Shown: piece by piece, positions 50,285 through 61,720 of the stretch
Layout of the letters: every line of letters starts with the position of its first letter
Position numbering within the stretch: the first letter of the stretch is position 1
Source of the DNA: Lophius americanus
Taxonomy: Eukaryota; Chordata; Actinopteri; Lophiiformes; Lophiidae
Assembly (NCBI GenBank): GCA_037951165.1
Contig: JBBDHG010000015.1
Coordinates: 9,156,501 to 9,220,500, forward strand
Direction of reading: 5' to 3'
Length of the DNA: 64,000 bases
Notes under the pieces: generated by a model
Databases searched by the model: none
Told to the model about the DNA's origin: nothing
The model's input: the letters and a program-made list of their open reading frames with translations, nothing else
Program-made: the position numbers and the translations under genes

Positions 50285-50435
50285 GAATCAGGATCTGCTC
50301 AAGGTTTCTGCCTGTTTTTTTGTTTTGTGTTTTTGTTTACTTGCTGCAGTCTAAATGTTCTCACTCACGTGGGTTCTTTGGAAAATTGGTAACACTTTGT
50401 TATGATTTGATGCTATACAAATAAAATTAACTTGA
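50285..50435 (+). repeat. Dispersed teleost repeat, 3' end
   Basis: Contains GATCTGCTCAAGGTTTCTGC then CTG, TTTGTTATGATTTGATGC and TATACAAATAAAATTAAC. This matches the common fish repeat ending '...GTTATGATTTGGCGCTATATAAATAAAATTGAATTGA'. Its 5' part cannot be delimited. Confidence 0.6.
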
Positions 50436-50829
50436 CGTGTTACTGTGCTACCTATGGGAAAAGGAAGTTAATGCCAAATAGTACAATGTAAAAAGGAAAC
50501 TTTTATATTGTTGGCCTAAAAAAGGTTTTTAAGTAAACTCAACAAAAAATATTTAGTTAATTGTTAAACTATAAAGAATGAGCTGCTCCAACTATTTTGA
50601 TTTAGATTATTGTGTTAAGTTGGCTATTTATGGTGGCAAACACACCCATAGTAATGCAGTTGGACCTGAGTGGACCCATTTTGAGTTCAGGCCAAGTTCT
50701 TTGCACATGCTTTGAACATAGAAAAGGGTCTACTGACCATTTCTCCAGGGATTCTCATCTCCAGCGGCGAGCAATCTCCCCTGTTCTCACTTCAATTAAA
50801 ACATTAATTAGCTGCCATGTATTCAATTC

Positions 50830-51052
50830 TGTGGCTCAGGAGGTAGAGCGGTTGACCATTTATCAGACTGTCAGTGGTGCGAACCAGCCCCCCTGCAGTC
50901 TACATGTCAAAGTGGATTTTGGTAAAATACTGAACCCAGATTTGCTGTCCTGATGATGGCTCCAATGGTGTGCCACCACTGTGTGAACGGTTGTAAAGCG
51001 CTCTGATTTGTTGAGCTGACTAAAAAGGCTCTATTGATGTACAGTCCATTTA
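50830..51052 (+). mobile_element. tRNA-derived SINE, second copy
   Basis: The head TGTGGCTCAGGAGGTAGAGC (A-box-like), then CTACATGTCAAAGTGGATTT, TGTAAAGCGCTCTGATTTGT and the tail ACAGTCCATTTAAA. Same family as 2568-2887, shortened in the middle. Confidence 0.75.
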
Positions 51053-52375
51053 AAATGTGAAAGTCAAGTATCTTCCATGTAACAGATACATTTTCTGAAC
51101 AAAACACAAGGTGATGGCCTAACTGTTTTCAAAACTTAGGAGTTTAACTTAACCTCAAAACTCTAGTCTAGTAAGTTGCCATGAAGTTTGAAGTTGTCCT
51201 TATGATTTTTTTTTTTAACAGTTAATACAGTTGTTTTTTTAACAGAATAGTATAAACACCTAAATATAGTCATGGACGATAACCTTAAATTTAATCCAAG
51301 TCAGATGCGATCTGTGTGAAGTGACAGCAATGCTTTCTTAGGAATTTAATGCAAATTATGTAATTACCTAAGTAAGTCTTGTAAGGACTGTCTATACTGG
51401 ACAGACCTTCTGCTTCACTCAGAGGTTCTAACTCTACTCCAGCTGGAAATTCTGAGATTCAACAGAAGTAAAACTCTTTTGTTTCCTGTGCGGTATCTCT
51501 GTTTCTTTTGCAATTGAAACAATTCTGCCTAAATTTGCACGTTTAATTTTAGCTCTTAATAAATAGCTGGTTGTCTTTCTGATTTATGTTTGTGTTCAGG
51601 AAAAGGTTTTATTCAATCAGTGTATATTAGCGGTAGGGGTTCCTTTCTGTACTATGTTGTTGTTTTATCTTATGGTCTTAACGGTTCAGCTACAACATGA
51701 GATTGTTACCATATTTTTTTTAAATTTGACACAACACACAGCATTGCCCAGCTGGTGCTTAGTCGCAGACAGTCGACTGATTCATCCTGGTAGCGTCTGG
51801 ATCTTTTAAGCTTTGGATCTCAGTTTTATGACAGGACCATCTCTCCTGTAGTTAAATAGAGATAGATACATTAGCCTGCAAAAATGTTCGTTTATATCAC
51901 GTCGGAACCGGCCGACAAAGACACTCATGTTTTTTTTTCTTCTGTCTCTGTATACGTCCTACCCTTCTGTTCACTGTCTGCTGCAGAAGGCTCTGAGCTG
52001 AACTCCAGATAGTTGTGGCTGTTTCTTTATATGTCTTCGTGTCTGCTTTCTGTTCTTCTCAGTACTGCTTCAGCTGAAAGGCGGGGTGCCGCATTTCATT
52101 ATGTTACTGTTGTTTTGTGGATTTTTACTAGGGATGTAGAAAAAAATAGGTCAGGAAGCTTTAATATTTGTGTTAATAGTAAATAACATTCTGCAGCAGC
52201 CGCTGCAAGCGTTACACAAGGAGGCAGGTAAAATGATTAAAAGCCACAAACTTATGTAGTAGAGAGAGAAGCTATGATTCATCGCAGCCATCAGCATCGA
52301 GCGGATTTTCACATCTTCATTTCTATGCATTTTGCACAGCTGCACTCCCTCCTGCGACTTCTGCACGTAAACACT

Positions 52376-52560
52376 TCGCAGAAATAGAAAGAGGAAGGAA
52401 AGAAAAAAAGGATGGTTGGGGGCTGAAATAGGAGACAGAGAGAAAGAAGAAAAGGGTGAGTAGAAAGACAGAAATTAAAAAGAATCAAGATGGGGTGAGG
52501 AAAATGTATAGAACATGAGAGGTGAAAAACATGAGGAGGAAAGAAGAGAAAGAAGAATGA
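52376..52560 (+). repeat. Purine-rich tract
   Basis: About 185 bases made almost only of A and G (AGAAAGAGGAAGGAAAGAAA and so on). No fixed repeat unit. It explains the serine/phenylalanine-rich minus frame across it. Confidence 0.8.
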
Positions 52561-52569
52561 ATGCCTCCT

Positions 52570-52800
52570 CCTCTCGTGTGCCGGCCATCTTAATGAGAGC
52601 CACATTTAGGTCAGCGGCGCCCCCCTCCTCCCAGAGAGAACCATAAAAACCAGTGCTCTGTGGTTCGGCATGAAATCGCAGTCATTACAGGCCAGTCATT
52701 GGAAAACAGAAGAGAAGCTGAAAGTAGGCTTGATGGTGATTTAAAGCTCCTTGGAGTGTGTGAGACAAGGCTCACGGTCACTATCATTCCATGCAACTCA
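52570..52800. promoter_or_regulatory. Candidate conserved non-coding element
   Basis: A non-repetitive, moderately GC block (GCCGGCCATCTTAATGAGAG, AGAACCATAAAAACCAGTGC, CATGAAATCGCAGTCATTAC) beside the purine tract. The CCATAAAAACC string is CArG- or TATA-like. No frame with a domain. Speculative. Confidence 0.2.
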
Positions 52801-53524
52801 ACACACTAATAAACACTAATACGTCGAGAACAAACAAAATTAACACCCACTACTATTGACTTCTAGGAAAAAAATTTATATCCCACTCGAATTGGATCAA
52901 TGGATCTTACTGCTGCTGGCCCAATAACAGAAGAGCGTGGGGTACTTCCTTATCGAACAGCGTGGGTGGTGAAAAGTGTTCTCGTGCAGGACGGATCCAT
53001 ATACCTATAGTTATTTATGTTATTATGGATTACTCTAGCGTTATAGTTCAAGAGGTCCAGACCCTCCTCAGGCTAAGTTCTGAACCCTGCTGATACAAGC
53101 AGAATAACTAATATTTTATAATAAAAAAAAAAAAACATTTTATAACTAAAACTTTCTATCTATCTATCAAACGGGCTACAATGCATGTCATTGGACTTTC
53201 TTTTCCCTTCTTGGCCTGAACAACTAATAATGATAATCATCATTATCATCATGATCATTCAGTTGGTTAGACACGTTATAGATGATAAACAGAGCTGATG
53301 ATACAGAGCGATGTTGTCTTGATCAACTTAACAAGTGGAGCACCTTCAAACAACGATTCAAAAGGTGGCTGAAACATCTGTAGTGAAATTAAACCTGTGC
53401 GGCATGATGTGCAGCTAAAGCTAGCACATCTACATCAGGTAAAGCTTACATTAGCAATTATGCAAAGAACTTAAGAACTAAAGACTTCTAGCAAACATAG
53501 GTCCTTAGCAGCTGCAGTTATATA

Positions 53525-53760
53525 TGTCAAACTTGAGGCCTGTGTGCCAAATCCGGCCCGCAGACAAATGATATCCTGCCCATGAGACAATATAAGCCTG
53601 CTGGTACTTCGCGCAATAAACAGAGATTACAATCCCAGGAAACACTGCATTGGCTGGCAAGTCAACCAAGAGGGCCAGCGTGGGCTCCATCCCCGCTCCT
53701 CTGTTGTCAGGTGTCAGAGTTTATCCAGCCGCTCTAATAAACTTTAGTATCATTCGAAGC
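53525..53760 (+). mobile_element. hAT-like element end fragment
   Basis: TGTCAAACTTGAGGCCTGTG then TGCCAAATCCGGCCCGCAGA is the typical start of a hAT family ('GTCAAACTCAAGGCCCG.GGGCCAAATCCGGCCCGC'). The other end and target duplication were not found. Confidence 0.55.
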
Positions 53761-55079
53761 CTGGCAGGGGCACAGATGAAAAAACATTTTTTAAAAGCCA
53801 ATTAATAAACGTATTAGTAAGTTGCACACTCAGTTAAGTAATAGAACGCATTTTTTAATAAACATAACAACATGTGTCAATGCTGTTGCTTTAAAAACAA
53901 GAAAACACATTAATTTGCATTTAATTTAATGTGAAATGCACTTGTAGGCTAATTGCGTGCCTTAGTCTTTTCCTGTACCTGCTACTGACTGAAGTCATAG
54001 ATAGATAGAGATATTAGGAGCAACAGTCTACTTGCGGCAGTAGAAACATTTGCCAAGTCATTTATCATTCATCATATTGTTAATTAAAAACTTTTAGATT
54101 TTATATGTAACTTGAAAAATACAACTTTCTGGCTGTTGTTGATGCTTGTGAATAAAAACGTTTCATTGGAAATGATTCTTCGAAACACTGCTGATGGAAA
54201 GGAAACTGTAGATATTGATTATGCCGATCTAGTTTGAAATTTATCTGTAATTTTACTATTTTCTTATCCCCTGCTTTGTTCCTAATTCTATAAATGAGTA
54301 AATAAAATAAAAATAAATTGTCCTAAAACCTCAGATTAAATTGGTCTATTTGAGTTTCAAATCCCTGCTTTGGAGTATTCACGCAAGCCCCAGCCGATTG
54401 CAGTTTCTGATATAACACAACTGAAACACGTACAACTTTATGGAGCGACGCCTGCGAGCTGTTTCAGGCAGTCAACTCGAGCTGCTCTGCTTTTTCACAA
54501 GACATTTCACACCCTCCATAATCATTTACCAATCACGCCCTCCAAATTTGCCGGTGCATTTAAACTGCAAAATTTCCTATCTCTCCCCTCTGCTCTGCTT
54601 ATGCAGTAACTGCCCTGCATCAGCATTTGCTACCGGCTCGTTAAAGCTCACCTCCACATCCACCTAGAAGCTCAGACCGGGGGGGTTAGGATATTTGCTC
54701 ATCACATGCCAAAAATCTTGCTGTAAATTATCTGCAGGGAGTGATGAGGTCGCAGCCTAGGCGCCAAACGACATGTTTGGCCATTGTTATAAACAATGAT
54801 AACGTGAGGTGTCTTACTGAAATATTAATATGCCTAAAGCCAAAGCTGTGGCTAGCATTGCCTGACTGTAGCAATTGCAGACAACACAACTGCAGCAGCT
54901 ACAGCTAATATTAGAACCTAAACATGAGTTCAAGATAGGTTCACACGTCTACAACTTCTACACCTACAATGCACATCTACAACACCTGCTACTAATATTG
55001 TTTATCTACAGCCAAAGCTACACCTACATTAGTACATCCCTCCCATAAGGCCATCAGGGTGTAAATCCTTCAATTTTCC

Positions 55080-55255
55080 AATTGAGTCTCACTTCCTGGT
55101 GCCAGCAGGTGATGCTATCAATGTAACTAATTATTGTCATATAGGGATTTTCGGGGCAGGACTCTCATTCAACATTTGAAGTCTGAATGTGTACTCAAGG
55201 GTCTGAGGCATTTTTGAATGGAGGTGGGTGGAGCCGGGAGGTAGACCTCTTGATG
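55080..55255 (+). repeat. Dispersed repeat, left part interrupted by a hAT
   Basis: CTGGTGCCAGCAGGTGATGC then TATCAATG, GATTTTCGGGGCAGGACTCT and TGAATGGAGGTGGGTGGAGC. The theme 'CCAGTAGGTGGCGCTAT...GGGCAGGAC' returns at 56132-56180 and 56369-56390. The hAT at 55264-55754 sits between these parts. Confidence 0.45.
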
Positions 55256-55263
55256 CTCTAGAC

Positions 55264-55754
55264 CAGGGGTCCCCAAACTTTTTCCTGTGAGGGCCACATA
55301 ACCTTTCCCTTCTCTGATGGGGGGCCGGGTTCAGTTTGTAACAGAAAAAGTGTGACGATCGCAGTGGTGCCTAATCGTAAAAATGTATTGTGTTCCAAGA
55401 AGCCACACATAACCAAATAACCCTTTCCGGGTTCTTCACAGAAAAAAAAAGAAGTCAGGAAATAAATAATAACACTATTAATGAAATAAATAATAATCAA
55501 ATAACCTTCTCTGGGTTCTTCAGAGAAAAAAAGTCCATGGAACATTTACATGAATGTCAGGTTCCATTCTAGTCACAGCCAGTCTCAAACACTGATGCAG
55601 ATGTTCATCTGTCAATCTTGATAATAATAAAAAAAAAAAAATTTTTAAAAATTTAAAAAAAATTAAAAATGCGTCTCTGGTATTGTTCAGGGGGCCGGGC
55701 CAAATGTGGGGGCGGGCCGGATCCGGCCCGCGGGCCGTAGTTTGGGGACCATTG
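55264..55754. mobile_element. Non-autonomous hAT (MITE) with exact 8-bp target duplication
   Basis: Left end CAGGGGTCCCCAAACTTTTT and right end TAGTTTGGGGACCATTG form hAT-type inverted repeats. CTCTAGAC is duplicated on both sides (55256-55263 and 55755-55762). Subterminal GGCCGGG and CGGCCCGCGGGCC blocks are typical of this family. The interior carries a direct duplication: AACCNTTYYNGGGTTCTTCA occurs at about 55420-55440 and again at 55503-55525. 491 bp and no transposase. Confidence 0.9.
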
Positions 55755-55762
55755 CTCTAGAC

Positions 55763-56540
55763 TCTCCTCAGCCCAACCGATGAAGTTGTTTGGTTCCATT
55801 CTGGGATTATGCGAAGCAGGACACATTTTCGTGTGTTTTGATCCAAAAATGATGGCCGTGGAGTCAGATTTGTGGGGATTTCTTGCCCTTTGTCTTTCCG
55901 TGTGTTTTTTTACAGCTCTCCGCACTCTGACTTAAAGTGGCTATGACTGCAACTTGTGATCTCACTGTGCTTAAGACTCATTTGAAGACAAACTATGAAT
56001 AATAACTTGAATCTATGTTGAGTGTTCTTGCTAGAGTCGACGGATGTAGCTAGGTCTCAAAGGTTGAATGGAGTTTCTGGGTGAAACCATGAGGTAGTAA
56101 TAAAAGTATGAATTGATAACTTCATATTGCCAGTAGGTGGCGCTATGGAAAAAGTTGAGACCTCCTCAGGGCAGGACCTTTATCGATCATGAGAGCTTTG
56201 GTGGAGATTGGCCTACCGACAGTGGAATTGTGACGACCTAAACTTTTGTGGCAAGTCATCCATGTTCGCCACCCATCCCCGCCCACACGATTATCCAAAC
56301 ACGCATATCCTACACAACAATGGACAATATTGGTCAAATTGTAAAACATGACTTTTTTTTTTACTACTAGGTGGCGCTAAGGCAAAAGCTGTTTTTTATT
56401 TTTATTTCTGTGACTTTAGTCCTTCCTGTGAAATTTGGGGCGGATCAATGGATAGATGGCTGAGTTATGGCAATTTTTTCATTTAGGGCAAGATCGAAAT
56501 AAGCACCACCCTATTCCATCCAGAATCAAATCAAATACAA
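55763..56540 (+). repeat. Dispersed repeat containing two 'TAGGTGGCGCTA' motifs
   Basis: CCAGTAGGTGGCGCTATGG (about 56131) and CTACTAGGTGGCGCTAAGG (about 56365) recall a common fish dispersed repeat. The region between contains AGGGCAGGACC and a weakly conserved body. Its family and ends are not resolved. Confidence 0.4.
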
Positions 56541-57640
56541 CACCTAAAAATGCCTCAATATCGCCGATATGAAATCTTTTGCCAGCCCTGATAAGTGTGC
56601 AACGTTTTGGGAGTTTTTGGGGATTGGAAAGCTGCCAAAAAGGGGATTATTTTGCCAGAAAAAGGAAAATAATACGTCTGAATAATAATAATAAAAAGCG
56701 GAGTAGTTTCAATAGGGTCCTCGAACTAACAGTGCTAAATATATCATTCAATATTCTAAATAAGGCCAAAATAGGGTTAAATACATGAATGAGACATAAT
56801 GAGACCACTACTTAAATTAATAAATAAAGACATTATTATAACAAGTTATTCCATTCCACATCTCTTGGTGAGTTCCTATGAGTTTCGAGGTTTAGCGACA
56901 TTACACGCTAAGGATTATTCAAAGACACGCATGAAAACAGTCTTCATGTGTTACTAAACAAGTTCTTTTCCTTCTGTTTCAATCACCAGACAGACTAAAC
57001 CCGACTCCATAATTTCTTATCTGACTGTCATCAAACCGGCAAACTAACCTTTATTGGAAAGTTAACATAATTTGAGTGGTGACTGAATAATACCTGCTGA
57101 AGTATGCACAGTTTTATAATTGCATTATTCTGGCTATTAAATCTTTCATTGTACTGTACTATTTTATATGCTGACTCTAGTTTTCAAAGCAGGTGGACAG
57201 CTGTGAAATGAAAGTGGCATTGAAATGAGTGCCAAGGCCGATCCAGAGAGAAAGAGAACCACACCAACAGCTGACGGTACAGCTACGTCGTACAGATAAC
57301 CATAGACATTAAGTGCACGCTCGCCACGAATGTCATGTGAGTCTGACGTGTGAGTGTTGGTGACGGAGGCAGGTGTCGTGTGCTAATTAAACACATGTGA
57401 CCACTTCCTGTCGCACACAAGTGTGGCCTTTAAAGCTGGACCTCAAATTGCCGTTTGGTGGCAGACATGTCCGACATGCTTGACTGTTCACAGGTGGATG
57501 AGTCATGACTTTGTTTACTAGAGCCTACATCCGCAGCATAAAACTCTTTCATTATTGAGGTTCGACAGCCGCTGCCTGGGATTAGCATTCTCTTGTTCAA
57601 TAGCCGACGACAACGGTTTAATCATTCTGTTGCTTATGAT

Positions 57641-58154
57641 TAGGTCTGCAACTAACTATTTAGATAGTCGATTAATAGTTTTAATTATCAACAGATTAAT
57701 CGCTTAATTGGATAATTTTTTTCTCCTGGTTAAATGGAAGTAAGGTAAAAATTTAAATAAATACACAATTACTTAATGGCTGGCTTTTTAAACTGAGAAG
57801 AAAAACAATAACGAGGATTTCTTCTTTCCAAAATGTCTTTTAATAAACTTTACTGCTTTTATAACAGTCTGTTACACTGTTGGAATAGCAACGTGTTTGG
57901 TTAATTGTTGAACTGGAATTTAGTCTTTTCATGTTGTATCACATCACTGTTGATACAAAAGGTAAATAAAAATGTATATATAAATAATATAAAGAATACT
58001 TATAAAAAATACAGCAGCTTCTCTGGGATCAAATCAAACATACATGTAAACTTAGGAAAATAAACAAGGGTAGAAATAAAACAATCAGTTCTTTGTGCAT
58101 TCTGTAGTCAACAACTACATTAGGCTAAATCGTTTACTAGTTGGACGCAGCCCC
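57641..58154. mobile_element. MITE with GGTCTGCAACTAAC-type ends
   Basis: Left end TAGGTCTGCAACTAACTATT then TAGATAGTCGATTAATAG; right end TTTACTAGTTGGACGCAGCC then CCA. The reverse complement of the right end (GGGCTGCGTCCAACTAG) matches the left. The family consensus in fish is '(C)AGGGCTGCAACTAACGATTA'. About 514 bp; no intact flanking duplication was seen. Confidence 0.65.
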
Positions 58155-58739
58155 AACAGGACACGCACACGCACAGAGACACCCACTCTGCAGGCAGCAA
58201 CACACTTTCAGCAGTAACGTGAAACGTCTCCATTAGCGACGCAACGTGTATGAATTTAGCATAGGGGCACATTTATAACGTGAATAGTATCATCTTGAGT
58301 TAATAATATTTATTTGGTATTGTTGACATCATTAACAAGTCCTTATATTTCAAACGTTAAACCCGGCAGAAGCGTTAAGTACATGCCCTTTAAACTTTAG
58401 CTAGCCAGCAAGCTAACTAGCTTACAGGAACGAGTCTTCATCATGTACAGAGCCAACGGGCTTCCGCTTCAAATGCTCCTGCGCTACGGACGTGCTCCAT
58501 GCCAGGACAGGTCAGCTTTGGAAATCTTGCTGTTTATAACATTTTTCGGCCGTGTTGAGGGAGAAATGCTCCCACAACTCTCATTGGTAACATTCTCAGT
58601 AGTCACAGCTAGCCTTAGGTAGTTTCAGCTCCCGTAGCTAACGTAAACTAAGTTCATCTGTCAAACTTAACATTGCTGATTTCAGCGTGATTAGATGAGG
58701 TCAACTAATTTCACATCTCGTACATAACCTTAGTTATTT

Positions 58740-58850
58740 TAAGAAGAAGAAGAAGAAGAAATCCTCTATTGATTCTGGTTGTATAAACAGTACAACATAG
58801 TGAAATTATTTCTCTGCACTTGACCCATGCCTGAGGGAGCATAAACTCTC
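58740..58850 (-). mobile_element. SINE 3' fragment with (AAG)n
   Basis: (AAG)n at 58743-58760, then ACAACATAGTGAAATTATTT followed by CTCTGCACTTGACCCATGCC and TGAGGGAGC. This is the inverse of the SINE tail seen at 22570-22770. Confidence 0.6.
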
Positions 58851-59681
58851 ATTACTAACCTTAGATAGTTTCAGCTCTCATAGCTTATGTTTGCTGATGT
58901 CAACTATCACAGTTAAAATAGCTGATTTGAGTTTGAATACATAAAATGAGCACATTTTAGCAGCCAAAACTAAAGTTTGTAAATTCCAGCTCTAATAAAA
59001 ACAAAATAGTATTTGGTTTTTGGTGTACTCTCATGCTGTCTCTTATTAATCAATTGGGACGATGAATTGTGAATTCATACATTACTAATCATGGTTGATG
59101 ATCAATCGTTAGATCATGGTTACAATAACAGCATGACAGAGGTGATTAGCACATGAACAAAAATCATTCACAGAGCATTTACACAGATTCAACTACTGTT
59201 TACCTCATAATAGACAAGTTAGTAATCAACCGGATGAAGCAACGGATAACCACTTGTCTTTATGGATATGTAATGAGTAGGCTTGGGAAACATACTTTGT
59301 ACGTCCGAGGTTTGGCATTAGAGTTGAACAATACCTGAGTGCATACCTGAGTAAGAAAGTGACTTCAAGTTGTTCTTGGACTTGTCTGAGCTCGACAATG
59401 CACTTTCTTGTATGAGCAGCCTTGAACCAAAACCGTACCCCACAGACAGTACCAGTGAAACAATAATGGCCCCATTAACAAGACCTGTTTCATTTCTACC
59501 TCATACCAGCTTCTGCATGAGCTCAGCAACTATTGGTTTGTTTGCACAAGCTCCTTACCCTTCTGAGCTGAAGACGAGATCAGTCACCTTGTAACACAGA
59601 GGCTAAATGGTTTTCATTGTCATTTGACAAAATGTTTTATAACACATATGCAAGACTTCACATCATGCTCTGGTTTTGAAT

Positions 59682-59784
<103 letters not shown>

Positions 59785-60916
59785 GTAATTATGTAACTTT
59801 ATTTCACTGGCTCAAAATTTAGAGTACTCTCTCAAAATGAAATACAGAACTATTTGTTTCCTGAAGAATCACGCCAAATGTGCTGCTTCCCCCTGTCTTC
59901 ACACTTCATTTCATATTCTCGATCCTTACGATCAATACCCCCAAAATGGTTTTACAGAGAAAAGAAAACATTCCTTTTCTCTGTAACATCATTTCGTGAC
60001 TCACACATCTCCATGTTCGCATGCTTATCCTCCACAGCAGACTCACATTCAATCAGCGCCAGAGCCGGCACACAGCCATATGCAAAGACCGAACCAAAGT
60101 AGTCTATTACAGTATCGATCTTTATTTAATCCATTCTGTGGCGGACAACGTAGCAATTACCTTCGACTCAGTCTTTTCCGACAAAGGACGGCCGTCATAT
60201 CACTTGTCCATACCTTTCCTTGAGATTCTGTATTATGCATTGAATACATGCTATAAACTACCACCGGGAATCAATTTCCTCTCCTAGAAAAGACGGTTGG
60301 GCCCTATTCATTTCATTTTCAAACAATATAATCCATGAACATGGTTTGAATAAAGATATTGCTCTACACTGGCCAAAGTCTATTGGAGAATAAAGAGCAA
60401 TTCAGGACATAATTTATGGCCACAAATGGCAAGCAAGACTCTTGAAAAGACTTATTATCTTTTTTTAAATGTCTAAAACGACCTGGGAACAACCTTAAAC
60501 TCTACAAAGTGATACTCTAAGACCATAAGATCATCTACGGACTTGCTTTCCTCAGTTTGATCCTCAGTTTCAGAAAATCGAGGGGAAAACAGGAACTGGA
60601 CAGAGCCTTGTGTGACAGTGTCAGAGCTCTCCTATTTTCTGCCGACTTCTTGGAAAAAGGAATCTACTTCTGCTACACAATGCAAAACCCAAGTCTTGGT
60701 GAACTTCTTCCTCATCAAAGTTGTTTTCTGACAAACTATCATGTTATCAAGGTCAATGGTCGATGTCATAGCCATCCAGATATCCTATAAAGCAAACTTT
60801 GTCCTTAAATAGCTATTTCTGCAAACATGTGAAGGACAAAACTGAATAAATTATTTTATTCACTGCCCATTACTACTTCTGCATCTCCCACCTATCCTTT
60901 GAATGGAGGCAAGAGA

Positions 60917-61110
60917 AAGGGCCAACCCTGGACAAGTCGCCAGTTCCTCGCAGAGCCATTCACCCTCATATTAAAGCCTATGGGAAATTTTGGATCACCA
61001 TTTACCCTATATAAATGTTTTTGGGCTGTGAGAGGTAGTCAGGGATGACCCACGCAAAAATAAAAACTCCCAACAAAATTGGCCCCATGTGGATTTGAAT
61101 CCAGCCATTA
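60917..61110 (+). repeat. Dispersed teleost repeat
   Basis: GCCAACCCTGGACAAGTCGC then CAGTTCCTCGCAGAGCC, ATGTTTTTGGGCTGTGAGAG, ACCCACGCAAAAATAAAAAC then TCCC, and GGATTTGAATCCAGCC. The order matches the common fish repeat of which a poorer copy is at 16570-16735. Confidence 0.7.
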
Positions 61111-61256
61111 TTTATTTTATCTATATTTTGATATTTGAAACTAATGTGAGAGTGTGAGCTCCTGCTTCCCTGGGAAGATCTATGTTAGGTGACAGATACC
61201 GGCTTTTGAAGAGGACTGGCTTATTGACTGCTATGAAACTCCTGCCACCAATGGTG

Positions 61257-61489
61257 CACTTTGGTAGATACTAACTACTGAAGACCAGGAGCACCCGCAA
61301 AGGCTTGCTGCTCTGGGGATGCCCTGACCCGGTAATCCAGCCATTGCAATTTGGTCCTTGTCAACGATTCTCCGATTCTTATGTTTGTACCCTTTCCTGT
61401 TTCAAACACATCAACTTCAGGCCAGAATGTTAACTTGATATCTAGTAGATCCCTCCCACTGACAGGTGCCATGGTGACCAGATGATCAC
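61257..61489 (-). pseudogene. Tc1/mariner element, N-terminal transposase fragment
   Basis: Plus-strand landmarks: GAAGACCAGGAGCACCCGC, GGGGATGCCCTGACCCGGTA, GGTCCTTGTCAACGATTCTC and CTCCCACTGACAGGTGCCAT then GG. They are the inverse of the 5' leader and helix-turn-helix start of the family at 30359-31289. It ends abruptly against a tRNA-like sequence at 61491. Confidence 0.75.
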
Positions 61490-61490
61490 A

Positions 61491-61720
61491 GTTGTTGTGG
61501 CCGAGTGGTTAAGGTGATGGACTCAAAATGCATTGGGTTAAAATGCATTGGGTCCTGTCATAGAAACTGGTCTACAATGACCCGTTTCTATGACAGGAAC
61601 CCAGTAGGACTATGCACAGAAGTTTGCTCTGTGGGTTGATTGGTCATCCCCCAAGCCTTGCATTCTACATGTCCTAGGGTCCTTGAGAAAGACCCTGCCG
61701 CTCAGGGATGAGTTATATCG
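61491..61720 (+). mobile_element. tRNA-like SINE/pseudogene with internal hairpin
   Basis: GTTGTTGTGGCCGAGTGGTT then AAGGTGATGGACTC has the A-box and D-arm of a tRNA-Ser/Leu. The anticodon stem mismatches and no B-box follows, so it is not a functional tRNA. AAAATGCATTGGGT is directly repeated (61525-61538 and 61540-61553). A 15-bp perfect hairpin follows (61553-61567 with 61584-61598, 16-base loop). CATGTCCTAGGGTCCTTGAG at about 61668 is the SINE body motif. Confidence 0.55.

Noticed and set aside
54370..54667. Two overlapping plus-strand frames
   Set aside because: Neither shows a domain; both probably reflect low stop-codon density by chance.
61491..61536. tRNA-Ser or tRNA-Leu gene
   Set aside because: The D-arm looks good, but the anticodon stem is mismatched, no T-arm or B-box follows in place, and SINE sequence continues.
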